Source: Microglena sp. YARC (taxonomy: Eukaryota > Chlorophyta > Chlorophyceae > Chlamydomonadales > Chlamydomonadaceae). Taken from it: a stretch of 64,000 nt of DNA. The notes beneath the pieces were generated by a model that was not told the origin of the DNA, did not search any database, and saw nothing but the letters and a program-made list of their open reading frames with translations. Position 1 is the stretch's first letter. Every line of letters starts with the position of its first letter. Made by a program: the position numbers and the translations under genes. Shown here piece by piece: positions 35,278 through 47,443 of this stretch. The stretch lies in assembly GCA_022414725.1 (NCBI GenBank), contig CM039464.1:30630261-30694260 (forward strand), written 5' to 3'.

Positions 35278-36062
35278 TCACATATGCATACCCGTGCCAC
35301 AGCCCCCACAAGTGAATATGTGTGTCCCATGAGGGACGTTGAGCCGGTTGTGGCAGGAAGGGCAGATAACGGTAGTGTACTGCCCATGCGCCGGGCTGGC
35401 CTGCTGTTGTTGCTGCCCGGTGCCTGGCATCTGCATCTCCAAGCCACAGCCGCCGCAACTAAAATCGCTCGTCCCCAACGGGACGGGAAGGTGGTTGTGG
35501 CACTGTGGGCACTGCACCAGTTGACTCTGTGCGGCGCTGGGCTGCTGACGCACATGCTGCTGCAGCTGCGGCCTTTCCGGCTGCATCTGTGGGCTGTGGC
35601 CTTTCCGGCTGGCGGGTGGCGGCTGCGGACGTGGCCACGGTACGTGCTAGGATGCCCGCCACTGGTTTTCTGGACTGTAATATGCGCTAACTGTGAGGGG
35701 TCCTGGCTGCCGCTGATGAGTCTGCTCTTGATCGCCTTGTTGACGACAAACATGTTTCCCCAAAGGGTCACATGCGACGAGTCTGTCATCTTAGCTGTGC
35801 TCTCTAGCTGGTACACGTAGCAAGGCGCACTGATGTCAACGTGCAGGATGTCCGTCTGCTCCACAGACGTAAAAACCTTGTAGGAGTTGGACTGGCGCAC
35901 TAGGTTCGCATACTCGTAGCCAATCTCGCCACCCAATTTGATGGCAAAAAGTTCCCCCGCCGCAGTTATCTTGACTTTCAAATCATGGCGCACCTCAGTG
36001 GAGTCATCCTTGATGTTTTCGGTACTGCTCGTGTGGACACACTTGATCTCTCTATAACCTTT
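35278..36062 (-). pseudogene. LSD1-type exon, second copy, +2 frameshift
   Basis: 785 nt against 783 in the intact copy. Two one-base G insertions (near 35590 and 35611) and a nearby substitution lie in the Gln/Pro/Arg linker. They shift the frame before both zinc ribbons, so the protein loses all eight ribbon cysteines and reads on to a stop near 35217. The first 120 residues match the intact copy. This could be true decay or homopolymer error. Confidence 0.75.
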
Positions 36063-36386
36063 CTAAGAATCAGGTGAGGTACAGGTGGGAGTACAGGTGA
36101 GGCACAGGTGGGAGTACAGGTGAGGTACAGGTGGGGTACAAGTGGGAGTACAGGTGAGGTACAGGTGGGAGAAAAGGGTCAGTATGATGCGGGATACTGC
36201 TACTTGAAAAGAAGTCGGTAAAAGAGGTCATCAAAGATTTCATGTAATGCTCTGCACCCACTCTAGGTGAGTTGAGCTTAGGATCGCGGGGGCTGCCATG
36301 ATGTATGCTCTGATGCCAGGCGTAAACCACGATCTCGTGTACATAACCAAGTAGTGATTTTCGTTTGGAATGCAATAATAATAATG

Positions 36387-36444
<58 letters not shown>

Positions 36445-36473
36445 TAATCAAAATGGTATATGCGGTCTTGTGC
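36063..36473. repeat. Partial third unit up to duplication junction
   Basis: Repeats 22138-22537 (TACAGGTGA units, AAT microsatellite at 36375-36440) and then stops abruptly after GGTCTTGTGC at 36473, where unique sequence replaces the 19-bp satellite. Confidence 0.85.
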
Positions 36474-36741
36474 GCATGTGGAGAGGAGGAAGGCACTTCA
36501 AAACTGTATTTACAATCTTTAGTGATGGAGGATATATAATAATGCCTTCCACGACCACCACCACTGGTGTGGTGTATGTGGGGGGGGGGGGGGGGGGGGA
36601 GGGGATGCGCAAAGGATGCACACCATTTTAATGCCATTGATCAACACGTGAGCCTGTTGCATGCATATCATAGGCAAGTGCCACGGGTAGATCAAGTGAT
36701 TGATGCCCCTTGGTGTTTGCTCACATCTCCTGGAATGCTCG

Positions 36742-36781
<40 letters not shown>

Positions 36782-37381
36782 ATGACTGGAGGCAGGGTTC
36801 ATGAGTATGTCAACTTGTCTTGAGTTGTATGGCTGGAGTATTGGGTTGTCTGATCTTGAGAGAGAGGGTGGACATGGTGGTGAGGGAGTGAGTTGTGCGC
36901 TAAGCGTGTTGGCTGACATACAAAAGAAGCACTGATTCATTTTCGGGCTACTCATGCCAGCTTCCCATTAGCTCCAATAGCCAGCCACTGGGTCAAAAAC
37001 AATCATGCTTGAAGCTGTCTTGGAATGCTTGTCACATCAGCTTTCAGATGCGCTAGCTAGCTTCAGGTTTAGCTCAAGGACAGGAAAAGGGAGCTGCCTA
37101 GAAGCTGCTACACGTAGCCCCAAAAAGGAACAGTGAAAACAAGTTCTATGCAGTGTTGCATGCGACTCTTAAAAATTGCGGAGAGTGTTCGCGACGGGAG
37201 AGACAGGTGGCAACAGAAGCGAGTAAGTTACGAGACTGTTGGCTGACGTGTCAGGCTTTGTCTCGGGGGGGCGTTCAGACAAACAGACAATGGGGTAACC
37301 CTGGGGCTCCCGCCCCTTTGAAGAGGGGGCTCCACCAAAAACAATGATTGCATCACAACAAACAGCGAACCGCCCCAAAGA
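36474..37381. repeat. Unique flank with G36 tract and repeat R
   Basis: Contains a GGG-run at about 36582-36600, an uninterrupted run of 36 G at 36745-36780, dispersed repeat R at 36958-37135 and one arm of an inverted repeat at about 37165-37350. No gene before the exon at 37382. Confidence 0.65.
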
Positions 37382-37489
37382 TTACTTGCCATGCGGACGG
37401 CTGGTAGAGTGTGAGGGACTCAATGCAAAGCATAATGCCGCTGCAAGGCTTTGGAAGGAGTCCCCAATAACAGCCAGGGCTCTACATTC
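37382..37489 (-). CDS. Putative terminal exon of unrecognised protein
   Basis: Minus exon, 35 codons plus TAA. Acceptor GGGTTCAG|GAATG at 37489/37490. It reads ECRALAVIGDSFQSLAAALC and ends SRPHGK. Phase 0 matches the phase-0 donor of 38894-39091 (..FSCNGKS|ECRALAV..). Short, with no domain I recognise. Support comes from the open frame, the splice phase and the fact that its acceptor edge was multiplied in the adjacent intron in the way seen at proven exons. Confidence 0.45.
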   Translation of the reverse strand, partial: ECRALAVIGDSFQSLAAALCFALSPSHSTSRPHGK

Positions 37490-38040
37490 CTGAACCCAAC
37501 CCAACCCAAACCCAACGGCTGGTAGTGTGTAAGGGATTCAATGCGTAGCCCATAGCCAATGCCCTTAAGGGCAGAGCCCGTCCCTGCGGGACAGAGGGAC
37601 ACTTTTATGGGCCCATTAAACAAGTGAACCCTTAAACGAGTATGCTCTAAGCTGCAAGGCTTTGGAACGAGTCCCCAAAACATACCAGCCAGGGCTCTAC
37701 ATTCTAGCGGCGGGCAGAGCCCCCCCCACCCACCCCCCACCCACCCCCCACCCCCCACTCCCATACCAGCCAGGGCTCTACATTCTAGCGGCGGGCAGAG
37801 CCCCCACCCCCACCCCCACCCCCACCCCCCACTCCCATACCAGCCAGGGCTCTACATTCTAGCGGCGGGCAGAGCCCCCCCCCCCCCCCCCACCCACCCA
37901 CCCACCCACCCACCCACACCCCCCACTCCCACCCCACCCACACCCACACACAACAATCCACACTCACCGATTTTCCGTTGCACGAGAAGAGCAGGGTGAG
38001 AGTACATACCAGGGCTCTACATTCTAGCGGCGGGCAGCTG
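37490..38040. repeat. Exon-edge copies of the 37-41 kb gene
   Basis: The terminal-exon edge (plus-strand CAGCCAGGGCTCTACATTC) recurs at about 37687, 37768, 37841 and 38008, separated by CCCACCCACC tracts. At 37955-38003 there is also a copy of the donor edge of the 38894-39091 exon (TTTCCGTTGCACGAGAAGAG). Confidence 0.75.
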
Positions 38041-38893
38041 GCTGATGCACGTATGTATGTATGTATGTTGCAGTCCAGGGGTAGGCCAAATAGGCTAAAG
38101 GGACTTGGCCAACCTTGATATGAAGGGCTTCAAAAGAAAACGCATTGATGAATTGAACCCCAAACAATCGTTTTACTGACGGGGGCCCTGAGTTTTTGCT
38201 ACAGTGATCATTTAATTAGATAATAAAATGTACACAGCAGTACACGTACGCAAGCCTGGGCACATAACATGAATATACATTCCGCTCTACCATGCATCAA
38301 CATTTAAGACTGTTCACTGAATTGCCCCAAGTAATCACTTCATGCATGCAATGAGTATCATTATCACGGTTTTCCTTTATGATGCATGATACCTTGAAGG
38401 AAAAAAACGAAGTGGGTCGAAGAGGTTTATGCAAACCCTGGTTTTGCTTCACTTGTTTTCTTCAAGATATCATCATAAAGGGAAAACGTGATCACCTTGA
38501 CACCTTGTATTGCATGCATTCAGCACCAAACAAACTCGGCCCCATAGTTGTTTGACGTTCACAATGTTGCTTTGAGCAGATGACCCACTTACAGCATGTT
38601 GCTACTTGGAACACTAGGGCTATTTAGTCAGCTAGTTACTATTTGAAACAAATGAATATTCACAACAGTACACACTCACAGCATGTTGATATTTGGAAGA
38701 CTAGGGCAGTTAGTCCGTCGTACACGTACGGACGGCTGGACCTCCCCCCCCCATCCCCTTCTACCACCACCTGACACACACGCCCCCCCACCCCACCCAC
38801 CCCACCCCACCCCACGCACCCCACCCCACCCGACCCCACCCCCCACTCCCACCCCACCCACACCCACACCCACACACAACAATCCACACTCAC
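38041..38893. repeat. Intron with retroelement tail
   Basis: 38047-38125 is a TTGCAGTCCAGGGGTAGGCC tail with a GTAT microsatellite. 38735-38880 is CCCAC-rich. The rest has no recognised feature. Confidence 0.6.
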
Positions 38894-39091
38894 CGATTTC
38901 CCGTTGCACGAGAAGAGCAGGGTGAGAGCGACATGCGCATCCGATACTCCCCTCTGCTTGTTACATTGTGTGTGCGCCGCCTCATATGCAATAGCGGCAG
39001 CGTTGTGCACCGCTGCCGTGTATTCAGTGTCATGGTTACTGTGAGAAATGGGAAGATACACATGCGGTAGGGGGTCATACAAATCGGATCC
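38894..39091 (-). CDS. Putative internal exon of unrecognised protein
   Basis: Minus exon of 66 codons, phase 0 at both ends: acceptor ACACAAG|GGATCC (weak pyrimidine tract), donor AAATCG|GTGAGTG. It includes DLYDPLPHVYLPISHSNHD, then TEYTAAVHNAAAIAYEAAHT and SDAHVALTLLFSCNGKS. The amphipathic Ala-rich stretch and the hydrophobic TLLF end look coding, but I cannot assign a family. Its donor edge is duplicated at 37955-38003. The upstream exon at 40491-40765 ends in a different phase (two split bases), so at least one exon is missing between them or the acceptor is wrong. Confidence 0.45.
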
Positions 39092-39923
39092 CTTGTGTTT
39101 TATTTTTGCTATGTCAATTTATCTGTCAATGACTGTTTTGTACATTGGAAGTATAAACCGATAAGGTAACCTTGGATGAATCCCCGGTTCCCCAAATAAC
39201 CTTGAGATTTGGGGAACCTAGTGTACTATAATGAGAGTAGGTAGAGCTGTGATGGGAAATAATGGGAGGTTATGGGAAGTTATGGGAGTAATGGTAAGTT
39301 ATGAGAGTAATGGTAAGTTATGGGAACTGTAATGGGAAGTGATGGTAAGTTATGGGAGTAATGGGAAGTTATGGGAACTGTAATGGGAAGTAATAGGAAG
39401 TTATGGGAGGTAATGGGAAGAGACACATGCGGTAGGGGGTCAGAGTAGGTAAAGCAGTGCTGATAGAAAACTGAGCCAGACGCTAGTGCTCACGCAGGAC
39501 CCCAAAGCTGGGCAGACATGCCAGCCGGATGGCGGGCAGATAATCGGCAGACAGGCAAGCATATTTCTACCAGGTTACTGTAGGACCACTATCTTTTTGC
39601 GCAGGCTAATGTTTTGCACAAGTGTAGAATAGTTAAGTTTTATTTTGCGCGCACAAAAGACTAGCGATCCTACGGTACCAGACGAAGGACACCTCCGTTT
39701 TTTGGCGGAGCCCCCTCTACAAGGGGGCGGGAGCCCCCAGAGTTACCCATGTGTCCGTTCGACCGACCGACCATCCAACCATCCATCTGACCGAGACAAA
39801 GCCTGACAAGTCAGCCAACTGTATTGTAAGTAGCTCGCCTCCGTTGCCACCTGTCACTGCGTCGCGGGCACTCTCCGCCAATTTGAAGCGTCGCTTGTGA
39901 CGCTGCATAGCACTTGTTCTCAT
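39092..39923. repeat. Intron: ATGGGAAGTT minisatellite and inverted-repeat arm
   Basis: 39236-39425 repeats TTATGGGAGTAATGGTAAG-like units. 39700-39895 is the inverted partner of 37165-37350 (shared GGGGGCTCC, GGCTTTGTCTCG, CACCTGTC blocks). Confidence 0.65.
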
Positions 39924-40118
39924 CAGGGTACTTCAAATGGCCAAATTGGCCAGCGCTTTAGCGCACTTGAAAACAAAAAAACTGCGCTTTGTAGTGCAAA
40001 AAGCGCAAAAATTGCTTGCAGCGCCCACAAGGGGTTGCAAAAAACTGCGCTTATAGCGCAGAGGGGGTCAAAAAGTCAGCGCTTCAAAGCGCAAAAGCGC
40101 GCGCTTTGAATTACCCTG
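39924..40118. mobile_element. hAT MITE, GCGCTTTAGCGC family, exact 8-bp TSD
   Basis: 195 bp. Starts CAGGGTACTTCAAATGG and ends GCGCTTTGAATTACCCTG, flanked on both sides by the identical 8-mer gttctcat (39916-39923 and 40119-40126). Interior is dense in GCGC-centred palindromes (GCGCTTTAGCGC, GCGCTTATAGCGC). Same family as 47444-48985. Confidence 0.93.
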
Positions 40119-40490
40119 GTTCTCATTCCCAAGACTCAACTTCTATGAGGTTGTGGCTCCCCTCTTTTGAACCATGTTGCAATTGCATGCACTATGTTTT
40201 CATTCATTCGTGCTCTAATGACATTGAGAATTGCCCCCATCTGTGTGTGTATGAAGAAAATAAGTGCAGTAGCAGCAAGAGCGGACATGCCGGCAACTTA
40301 TATGCATTGCAAATGCATTCTTCACACCACCAATGCCATTGCCAATCTGGATGTTAGTGCCTCCGCCCCCCCCCCACCCACCCACACACCCACACACACA
40401 ACCTCCTTTTCCCCCGCACAAGCAGACATTCCCAAAACACTGAAAGTGTTCAATTCTTAACAGTCACAGCTCTCAGTCTGCAGTACTCAC

Positions 40491-40765
40491 TTGGGATTTG
40501 CTGCTTGACCGAGGAACTTTGCCATTTCACAAAGTTGTTGAAGCTTGTCAGCCGTTTTCTTCACATCTCGTCCCTTTCGGAACTCGTTGAGCACCTCCTT
40601 TGCCCTTAAGTGGTTATCGTATGCCGCAGAGTGTGCACTATAGTTGCGGCGGGTGTTTTGCCTCTCCTTCCAACCTAGAGCATCGCTGAGGATACCGTCC
40701 AAGGTGGAATTGAGCTCGACCAGCGCTACCTCGGAGGGGGACATGTTGGTTGCGTCAGGCGCAGC
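40491..40765 (-). CDS. Internal exon of unrecognised helical protein
   Basis: Minus exon of 275 nt: acceptor, a long C-run then CTCCTTGCAG|GCTG at 40765/40766; donor CCCAA|GTGAGTAC at 40491/40490. 91 codons, beginning AAPDATNMSPSEVALVELNS, with LRAKEVLNEFRKGRDVKKTA and ending FLGQAANP. Highly charged, probably alpha-helical. The composition and clean splice sites make it a convincing exon. I do not recognise the family. On position it may belong to the same gene as 38894-39091, but the phases do not join directly. Confidence 0.6.
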
Positions 40766-40970
40766 CTGCAAGGAGAGGGGGGGGGGGGGGGGGGGGGGGT
40801 AAGGTCTTGTGAGTAGCACAGACCATGCCCCATGCGCTACCTGCAAGGAGAGGGGGGGGGGGGGGGGGGTAGCGTGTTGTGAGTAACACTGACCATGCCC
40901 CATGTGCTACCTGCTAGGCAATACTCTGGACGGCTCAACAGGTTACGGAGTAGTATACCGGTAGTTGAAC
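40766..40970. repeat. Acceptor-edge copies with G-runs
   Basis: The poly-C (plus-strand poly-G) tract and CTCTCCTTGCAG acceptor are repeated at about 40770 and 40845. Each is followed by a GTAGCGCATGGGGCATGGTC unit (minus strand) with a third partial copy near 40905. Confidence 0.65.
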
Positions 40971-41125
<155 letters not shown>

Positions 41126-42300
41126 CCACCACCAGTGCCATTCATTATTTCAGTAACATCATTCATTATTTCATTTGCGTTCGCATCAGCATCAGCATTA
41201 TTTAATCATTTAATTTTCATAATCATCTTCGTCATCATCAATTAATCAATGAAATCAAATTAAATCACATCAAATCATAGTTAACTAGATTAAATTCAAT
41301 TCAATTCAATATTATTCAATTTGAGTTCATTTATCATTTACTTTCATTATTGAAAGTTATTATTTAGTTTGCTTTATTGTAATCATTTAATCGAAGCAAT
41401 TGTAATCACCATAATAAAAGATCAGGGAAACCAAACTTTTGTTGATTATGTGCCAAAATTCACAACCCTGGCAAGCATGATGCTTGGAGCATGGCCCATA
41501 TATGCATACGTGTTTCAATAAAATCTTTCGCGCGACACAATTGAAAGAGTGGGTCATGCACACACCGAAAACGTTTTGTACACATACGTGTTTCGATACG
41601 GGACCCAGGTTACTCCCCGGGGATGCTTGAAAGCTGTGTCAAGCATGATGGTGTAACGAAGGCACTTTTTTTTGCTACATCCATCCAGCTCAACATTTGG
41701 GCAGCTTCCATCAAAATCTATTAGCCAGGCACTGGTCCAAGTCCAAAGCTTCCAGCTGCATTGGAATGCCTGTCATGTCCGCTTTCAGACACACTAGCTA
41801 GTTTAAGGTTTGGCCCAAGGACGGGGGCTGCCTAGAAGCTGCTACTTGTAGACCCCCAAAAGGAACAGTGAACAAAGGATCTACTGATGAATTATGAATA
41901 TAATGGATTGGGGGGGAACCTAAATTGGACAGCACCGGTCCCCTATCCGGGTGGTTGATGACAGTAGATCACCCGTCCCCCGACCCGTCCCCCGACCCCC
42001 GACCCCTGACACCCTGACACCCGACCCCTGACACCCGACACCCTACCTCCTACCCCTGACACCTGACACCTGACACCCTACCCCCGACTTCCGACCCCTG
42101 ACACCCGACTCCCTACCCCTGACACCCTGACCCCCGACCCCCCTGCCCGACCCCGACCCCCGACCCCTGACATCCTACCCCGCCCTATCCCCTACCCCGA
42201 CCTCCGCGCCCTGACACCCTACCCCTGTCACCCTGACCCCCCATCCCCGACCCCTGACATCCAATCCCTGTCACCCTGACAAAAATCACTGGAGATGTGG
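41126..42300. repeat. AT-rich flank, repeat R, CCCCTGACACC minisatellite
   Basis: 41160-41420 is ATTTAATCA/AATTCAAT-rich. 41696-41875 is a copy of dispersed repeat R. 41965-42285 is an irregular CCCCTGACACCCGAC minisatellite. No gene. Confidence 0.65.
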
Positions 42301-42760
42301 CGGAGATTGAAATTGAAATTGAAATTGAAATTGTTACATCCGTGTAGAACCGTTACTCACAGGACGTGAAGTTAAGGACACCATAGCATAAGCCGGAGCT
42401 AGCTATAGTCACCGTAGGGCCATCTCAGTAAAAAGAATTACCACCGATGCCTGACCGGCAGGCATCGTAACCACATTATGCCAGTGCAGCTTAATACGGG
42501 GGTTTTTCACCCCGGTTGGGAAGCACCGACACAATGCAGCTGGCAAGACAAAACCTGAGAGGGGGGACGGTCTGTGTGCTAGTCCCCGGGTATTGACCCG
42601 GGGTGTGCTTCCATAAAACATCTGCACTGTAAAATACTCTGAAAGCTAGTGATGGTGTGGGAGTGGACTGTGTCCGCCAGTTTGAGGGCACATGATCTCT
42701 GAAGTCCAAGAGTGGTCATAGAAGTCAAAAAAGAGGTTGGAATAGTACCAGTTGTTCCAA
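42301..42760 (-). mobile_element. LINE-like 3' end with TTTCAA tail
   Basis: At 42310-42335 the plus strand has GAAATTGAAATTGAAATTGA, a short tandem tail typical of non-LTR retrotransposon 3' ends, here in minus orientation. The adjoining about 420 bp is nonrepetitive within this window and contains no intact reverse transcriptase. The class is inferred from tail structure only. Confidence 0.4.
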
Positions 42761-43046
42761 CAGTGATAACTTCATAGTGAACGAGGTATCCAGCCGATCT
42801 AAGGCCATTTACTAATTCAACATGTTGGGCGCGTTTAGTGATAAACTTAGTTTAGTGATAAACTTAGTATGTGGCGGAGACTTTCATTAATAAGGGAATG
42901 GAAAAGAAGAAGAAAAACATATTGCCACATACTGAGATTTGATTGGGTCTCAGTGCTGGAATCTCAAATCGGGTCACAGGTACCGGTAATTCCGGCCAAA
43001 ACGGGGTCCCATAAAGCAATTATTGCTTTATAGAGGGTTAAAAAAA

Positions 43047-43169
43047 CTGGTGTAACCAATGGGGAAACGTGGTGTCCGATAGGGGAACGCGATGATCGTT
43101 ATTTCGAACAGGGGTGAAGTGTGACGGACGGCTACCGGACACCACGTTTTCCCCATTGGTTACACCTGG
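43047..43169. mobile_element. Short foldback with ~32-bp stem
   Basis: CTGGTGTAACCAATGGGGAA..GTGGTGTCCG at 43047-43078 is the reverse complement, with a single extra base, of 43136-43169. The loop is about 57 nt. No clear target duplication seen. Confidence 0.8.
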
Positions 43170-43442
43170 CTCGGGTGGGCATGGCGACTGCGATCAGGGA
43201 GGGAACCTCGGGTAGTCTGGTCTATTTGTCCCTGTTTGCGAGTTTCTAAAGTGATAAATTGAACGGCTCACCAAGTTGAACGACTCACCAAGTTGCACGA
43301 ATCAGTGACGAGCCCTTGTGTTGCACGCACAGTGTTTCACAAGGAACGTGTTGGAGTCAAGTTGGGTAGGAAGCAACGAGCAATGAATTTACGTCTGCAG
43401 GGGAGGGGGAGGGTGGGGTGGATGGTGGGTGGGGTGGGGTGG

Positions 43443-43497
<55 letters not shown>

Positions 43498-43970
43498 GGG
43501 GGGGGGGATGATAAGGGGTGGGCGGGGGACGGGAATAGGGGTGTATGTACGCCTGCTGAGATAGTTGCCGACTGCGACCTACACTGGGAACTAACTCGCC
43601 TGACAGTAGTCAAAGAACAGACGACTGCTCGCGTGGCACTCTCGAGATAGGGGAATTTTGCCCAAGCTAGATTCCTCGAATAGAGTTCAGATTACTACAA
43701 TATTTCCGCGCGGGCTTTTTATAGTTCGGCCCGCCGGTACCGGCACTTTCTATGCGAAGGCATTCACCCTACAATTGTACGATCGTACAGCTTCTAGGCC
43801 TGTAGGCCTGTGTAGAGGCGAACTCGCTGCAGGCCTGTACAGGGAGGGAAGCAGCAGGGAAATTACTGCTTGTTAGCTTTCCGAGACCTTGATACCGTAA
43901 GTTTCGAGGCGTGAAACGACACTTCGACGGTTCGCTTGATTAGTGGTACATCCATATCCCTGATCCGGAC
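43170..43970. repeat. No gene; GT microsatellite and G-run
   Basis: 43446-43494 is a GT microsatellite running into a G-run (43494-43507). The remainder has no recognised feature. Confidence 0.7.
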
Positions 43971-44300
43971 TCGGAGTGGCTCATTGGTAGAGTATCCGAC
44001 CTTGATCGAAGGAGATGCCGCGTTCAACTCCGTCGGGAGCGCTTCGGTTCTCACGGTGGCCGTCAACCGTATGAAACGTGACTAGTTCTAGCCTCGTTGC
44101 CAACCTCGAGGAAGGTGAGCTTACGAACCGGTGTCGATAAAACCACGTCCTTAGTAGGGTCAACTGTCCCCGGCAGTGTGACTTATTTGGATGTTCTATT
44201 TTTCAATTTTCAACCTTCAATCCATCCAAGACCTGTCAATCGCCGTGTATGTCGAGACATCCACCCGAAGTCGAATGGAAGGACCATCCGATAACATTTC
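43971..44300 (+). mobile_element. tRNA-related (SINE-like) sequence
   Basis: GAGTGGCTCATTGGTAGAG is a good tRNA A-box (TGGCNNANNGG-like). CGTTCAACTCC about 45 nt downstream resembles a B-box with two mismatches. The flanking bases do not form an acceptor stem, so this is a tRNA-derived promoter or SINE head, not a functional tRNA. The 3' boundary is uncertain. Confidence 0.35.
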
Positions 44301-45700
<1,400 letters not shown>

Positions 45701-45903
45701 TGTAGGGAGGCAGATATGGAGTATGTGTGTGCTGGTGGGTGCGTGTAGGAGGGAGGGGAGGGATGAGAGTGGGGAGAGGGTGGGGGCTGGTGGGATGGCT
45801 GGGTGGGGGAAGGGATGGAGTCAGGAAATATGTCAGGAAGAGTAAGGGAGTATGTTTGTGGGCGGGGGTACATGGTTGGGTGGGGGTGGGGGTGGAGATA
45901 ACT

Positions 45904-45938
<35 letters not shown>

Positions 45939-46281
45939 AAGGTGGTGTTTGTGTGCTTGTGGGTGCACAAGGGAAACCATCGCAAGGGATATGCGTCCGT
46001 CAATGTTTGAAGTTGCATGCACTACAGAGAAAACCGTTTTGCAACCCAGCCCAAAACAGGTGTGGCCAACGGGAGGGAAGGGGGGAGGGGCGGATAATGG
46101 TATGGTGGTGGTGGTGTGTGAATGGGGGGGGGGCTTCAAGTGTCAACCATTATGTAACCAGCCCCAAATAGGTGTGGCCAAAGGCCAAACGGGCACAGTA
46201 CTATGATTGGGGGGGGGGGGGGGGGGGGGGGGGGGTCTTCGTGAGAGTAGGTGTGGCCACCGGCCACACGGGCTACCGTAC
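45701..46281. repeat. G-rich region and retroelement tails
   Basis: G31 run at 45907-45937 and further G-runs near 46125 and 46210-46235. AATAGGTGTGGCCAAAGGCC (46168) and GTAGGTGTGGCCACCGGCCA (46248) are two copies of one retroelement terminus. The second leads directly into the AAT microsatellite as a tail. A weak coding-like minus stretch at about 45965-46060 is not supported. Confidence 0.5.
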
Positions 46282-46283
46282 TA

Positions 46284-46321
<38 letters not shown>

Positions 46322-46376
46322 CATAATCATAATCATAATCATAATCATAATCATAATCATAATCATAATCATAATA

Positions 46377-46411
<35 letters not shown>

Positions 46412-46440
46412 TATTATTATTATTATTATTATTATAATAA
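46282..46440. repeat. AAT / AATCAT / ATT compound microsatellite
   Basis: AAT triplets, then AATCAT hexamers, then ATT triplets. The outer blocks are mutually complementary, so the array can fold on itself. Confidence 0.95.
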
Positions 46441-47443
46441 CAGTAGGCTGAGAGACAGAGGGAGGAGCCAAACCAGGATCTGGCGACGCCTTAGCGCCTA
46501 AAGCTGGTTGAGGATTCATTAACTCGAGGCCTATAACGAAATTGAAAAGAAATGAGCAGCCGTCAGGAATGAATGAAGTTGTCCAAAGGGAGTATCCCTC
46601 CCCCCCAAACTGTGTGTACTACACTGACTGTTTTGGCTAGGCGAAATGTTGGCGGATGGCCCAATCCGCCAGCGCCCCCCGCCTGGCCAAAATCATTGAT
46701 GGCGAATAGGTGTCCGCCATCTCATCCGCCAACATATCATGTGCTAAGGTAGTCAACATATCGTAACTAGGGTAGGACATATTAACAGCTAGCGGGCTTG
46801 TACACTCGCCTGCACACGTGCATAACAGTCAGCGGCTTGGGAATTCACTAGGGCTATAAATGAAAATAAGTTCATGAAAATAAGTATCACAATATGTACC
46901 GTAATCGCTCATTCGTCCATCTACGCAAGCAATATTAACACGCAAATCCCTCTCTTTCCAGGATCCACATTATTAGAGGACAAGAGGCAGAGACCTCCCT
47001 ACATTGATCGTCCATTTTTTAATCCATGACCGCCAGAACGAGGGGCAGAGACATTGTACTTCCCTCTCGACTCTGCGTCCTGCGATGCAACGGACCCTTC
47101 AACTTTGCAACTGCATCGGAGGACGTAGTGTCCTGAATAACCCCGGTAGAGACCTCTCCCTATTGATCTCCCAATTTATGGTTCTAATTAGGAGCTGCAC
47201 AAATTTACAAGTCATATGCGCGTCGGGTGGCAAGTTTTGGCTATGCGAGCGACAGATGGCACTGGAATCGAGTGCAGCAGACCCAAGACAGGATTTACGA
47301 CAGGGTCAGAGGGGGCAGTTAGGCCCAGGGTTACGTGCCAGTAAATGCTAGTAAAGCATTATTACGGGCTAGTACAGCATTATTTCGGGCTAGTATGCAG
47401 CTCCTTGAGCCAGCCACATAACAGCACAGCTAGTTGTCTGTAG
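46441..47443. other. No gene recognised
   Basis: 46635-46735 has a small imperfect palindrome (TTTTGGCTAGGCG..CGCCTGGCCAAAA) with GGCGGAT/ATCCGCC repeats. The rest has no feature I can support. Confidence 0.5.

Noticed and set aside
45960..46070. Minus stretch reading SVVHATSNIDGRISLAMVSL
   Set aside because: Looks mildly coding, but it has no clean splice sites, no in-phase partner and sits between G-runs and retroelement tails.
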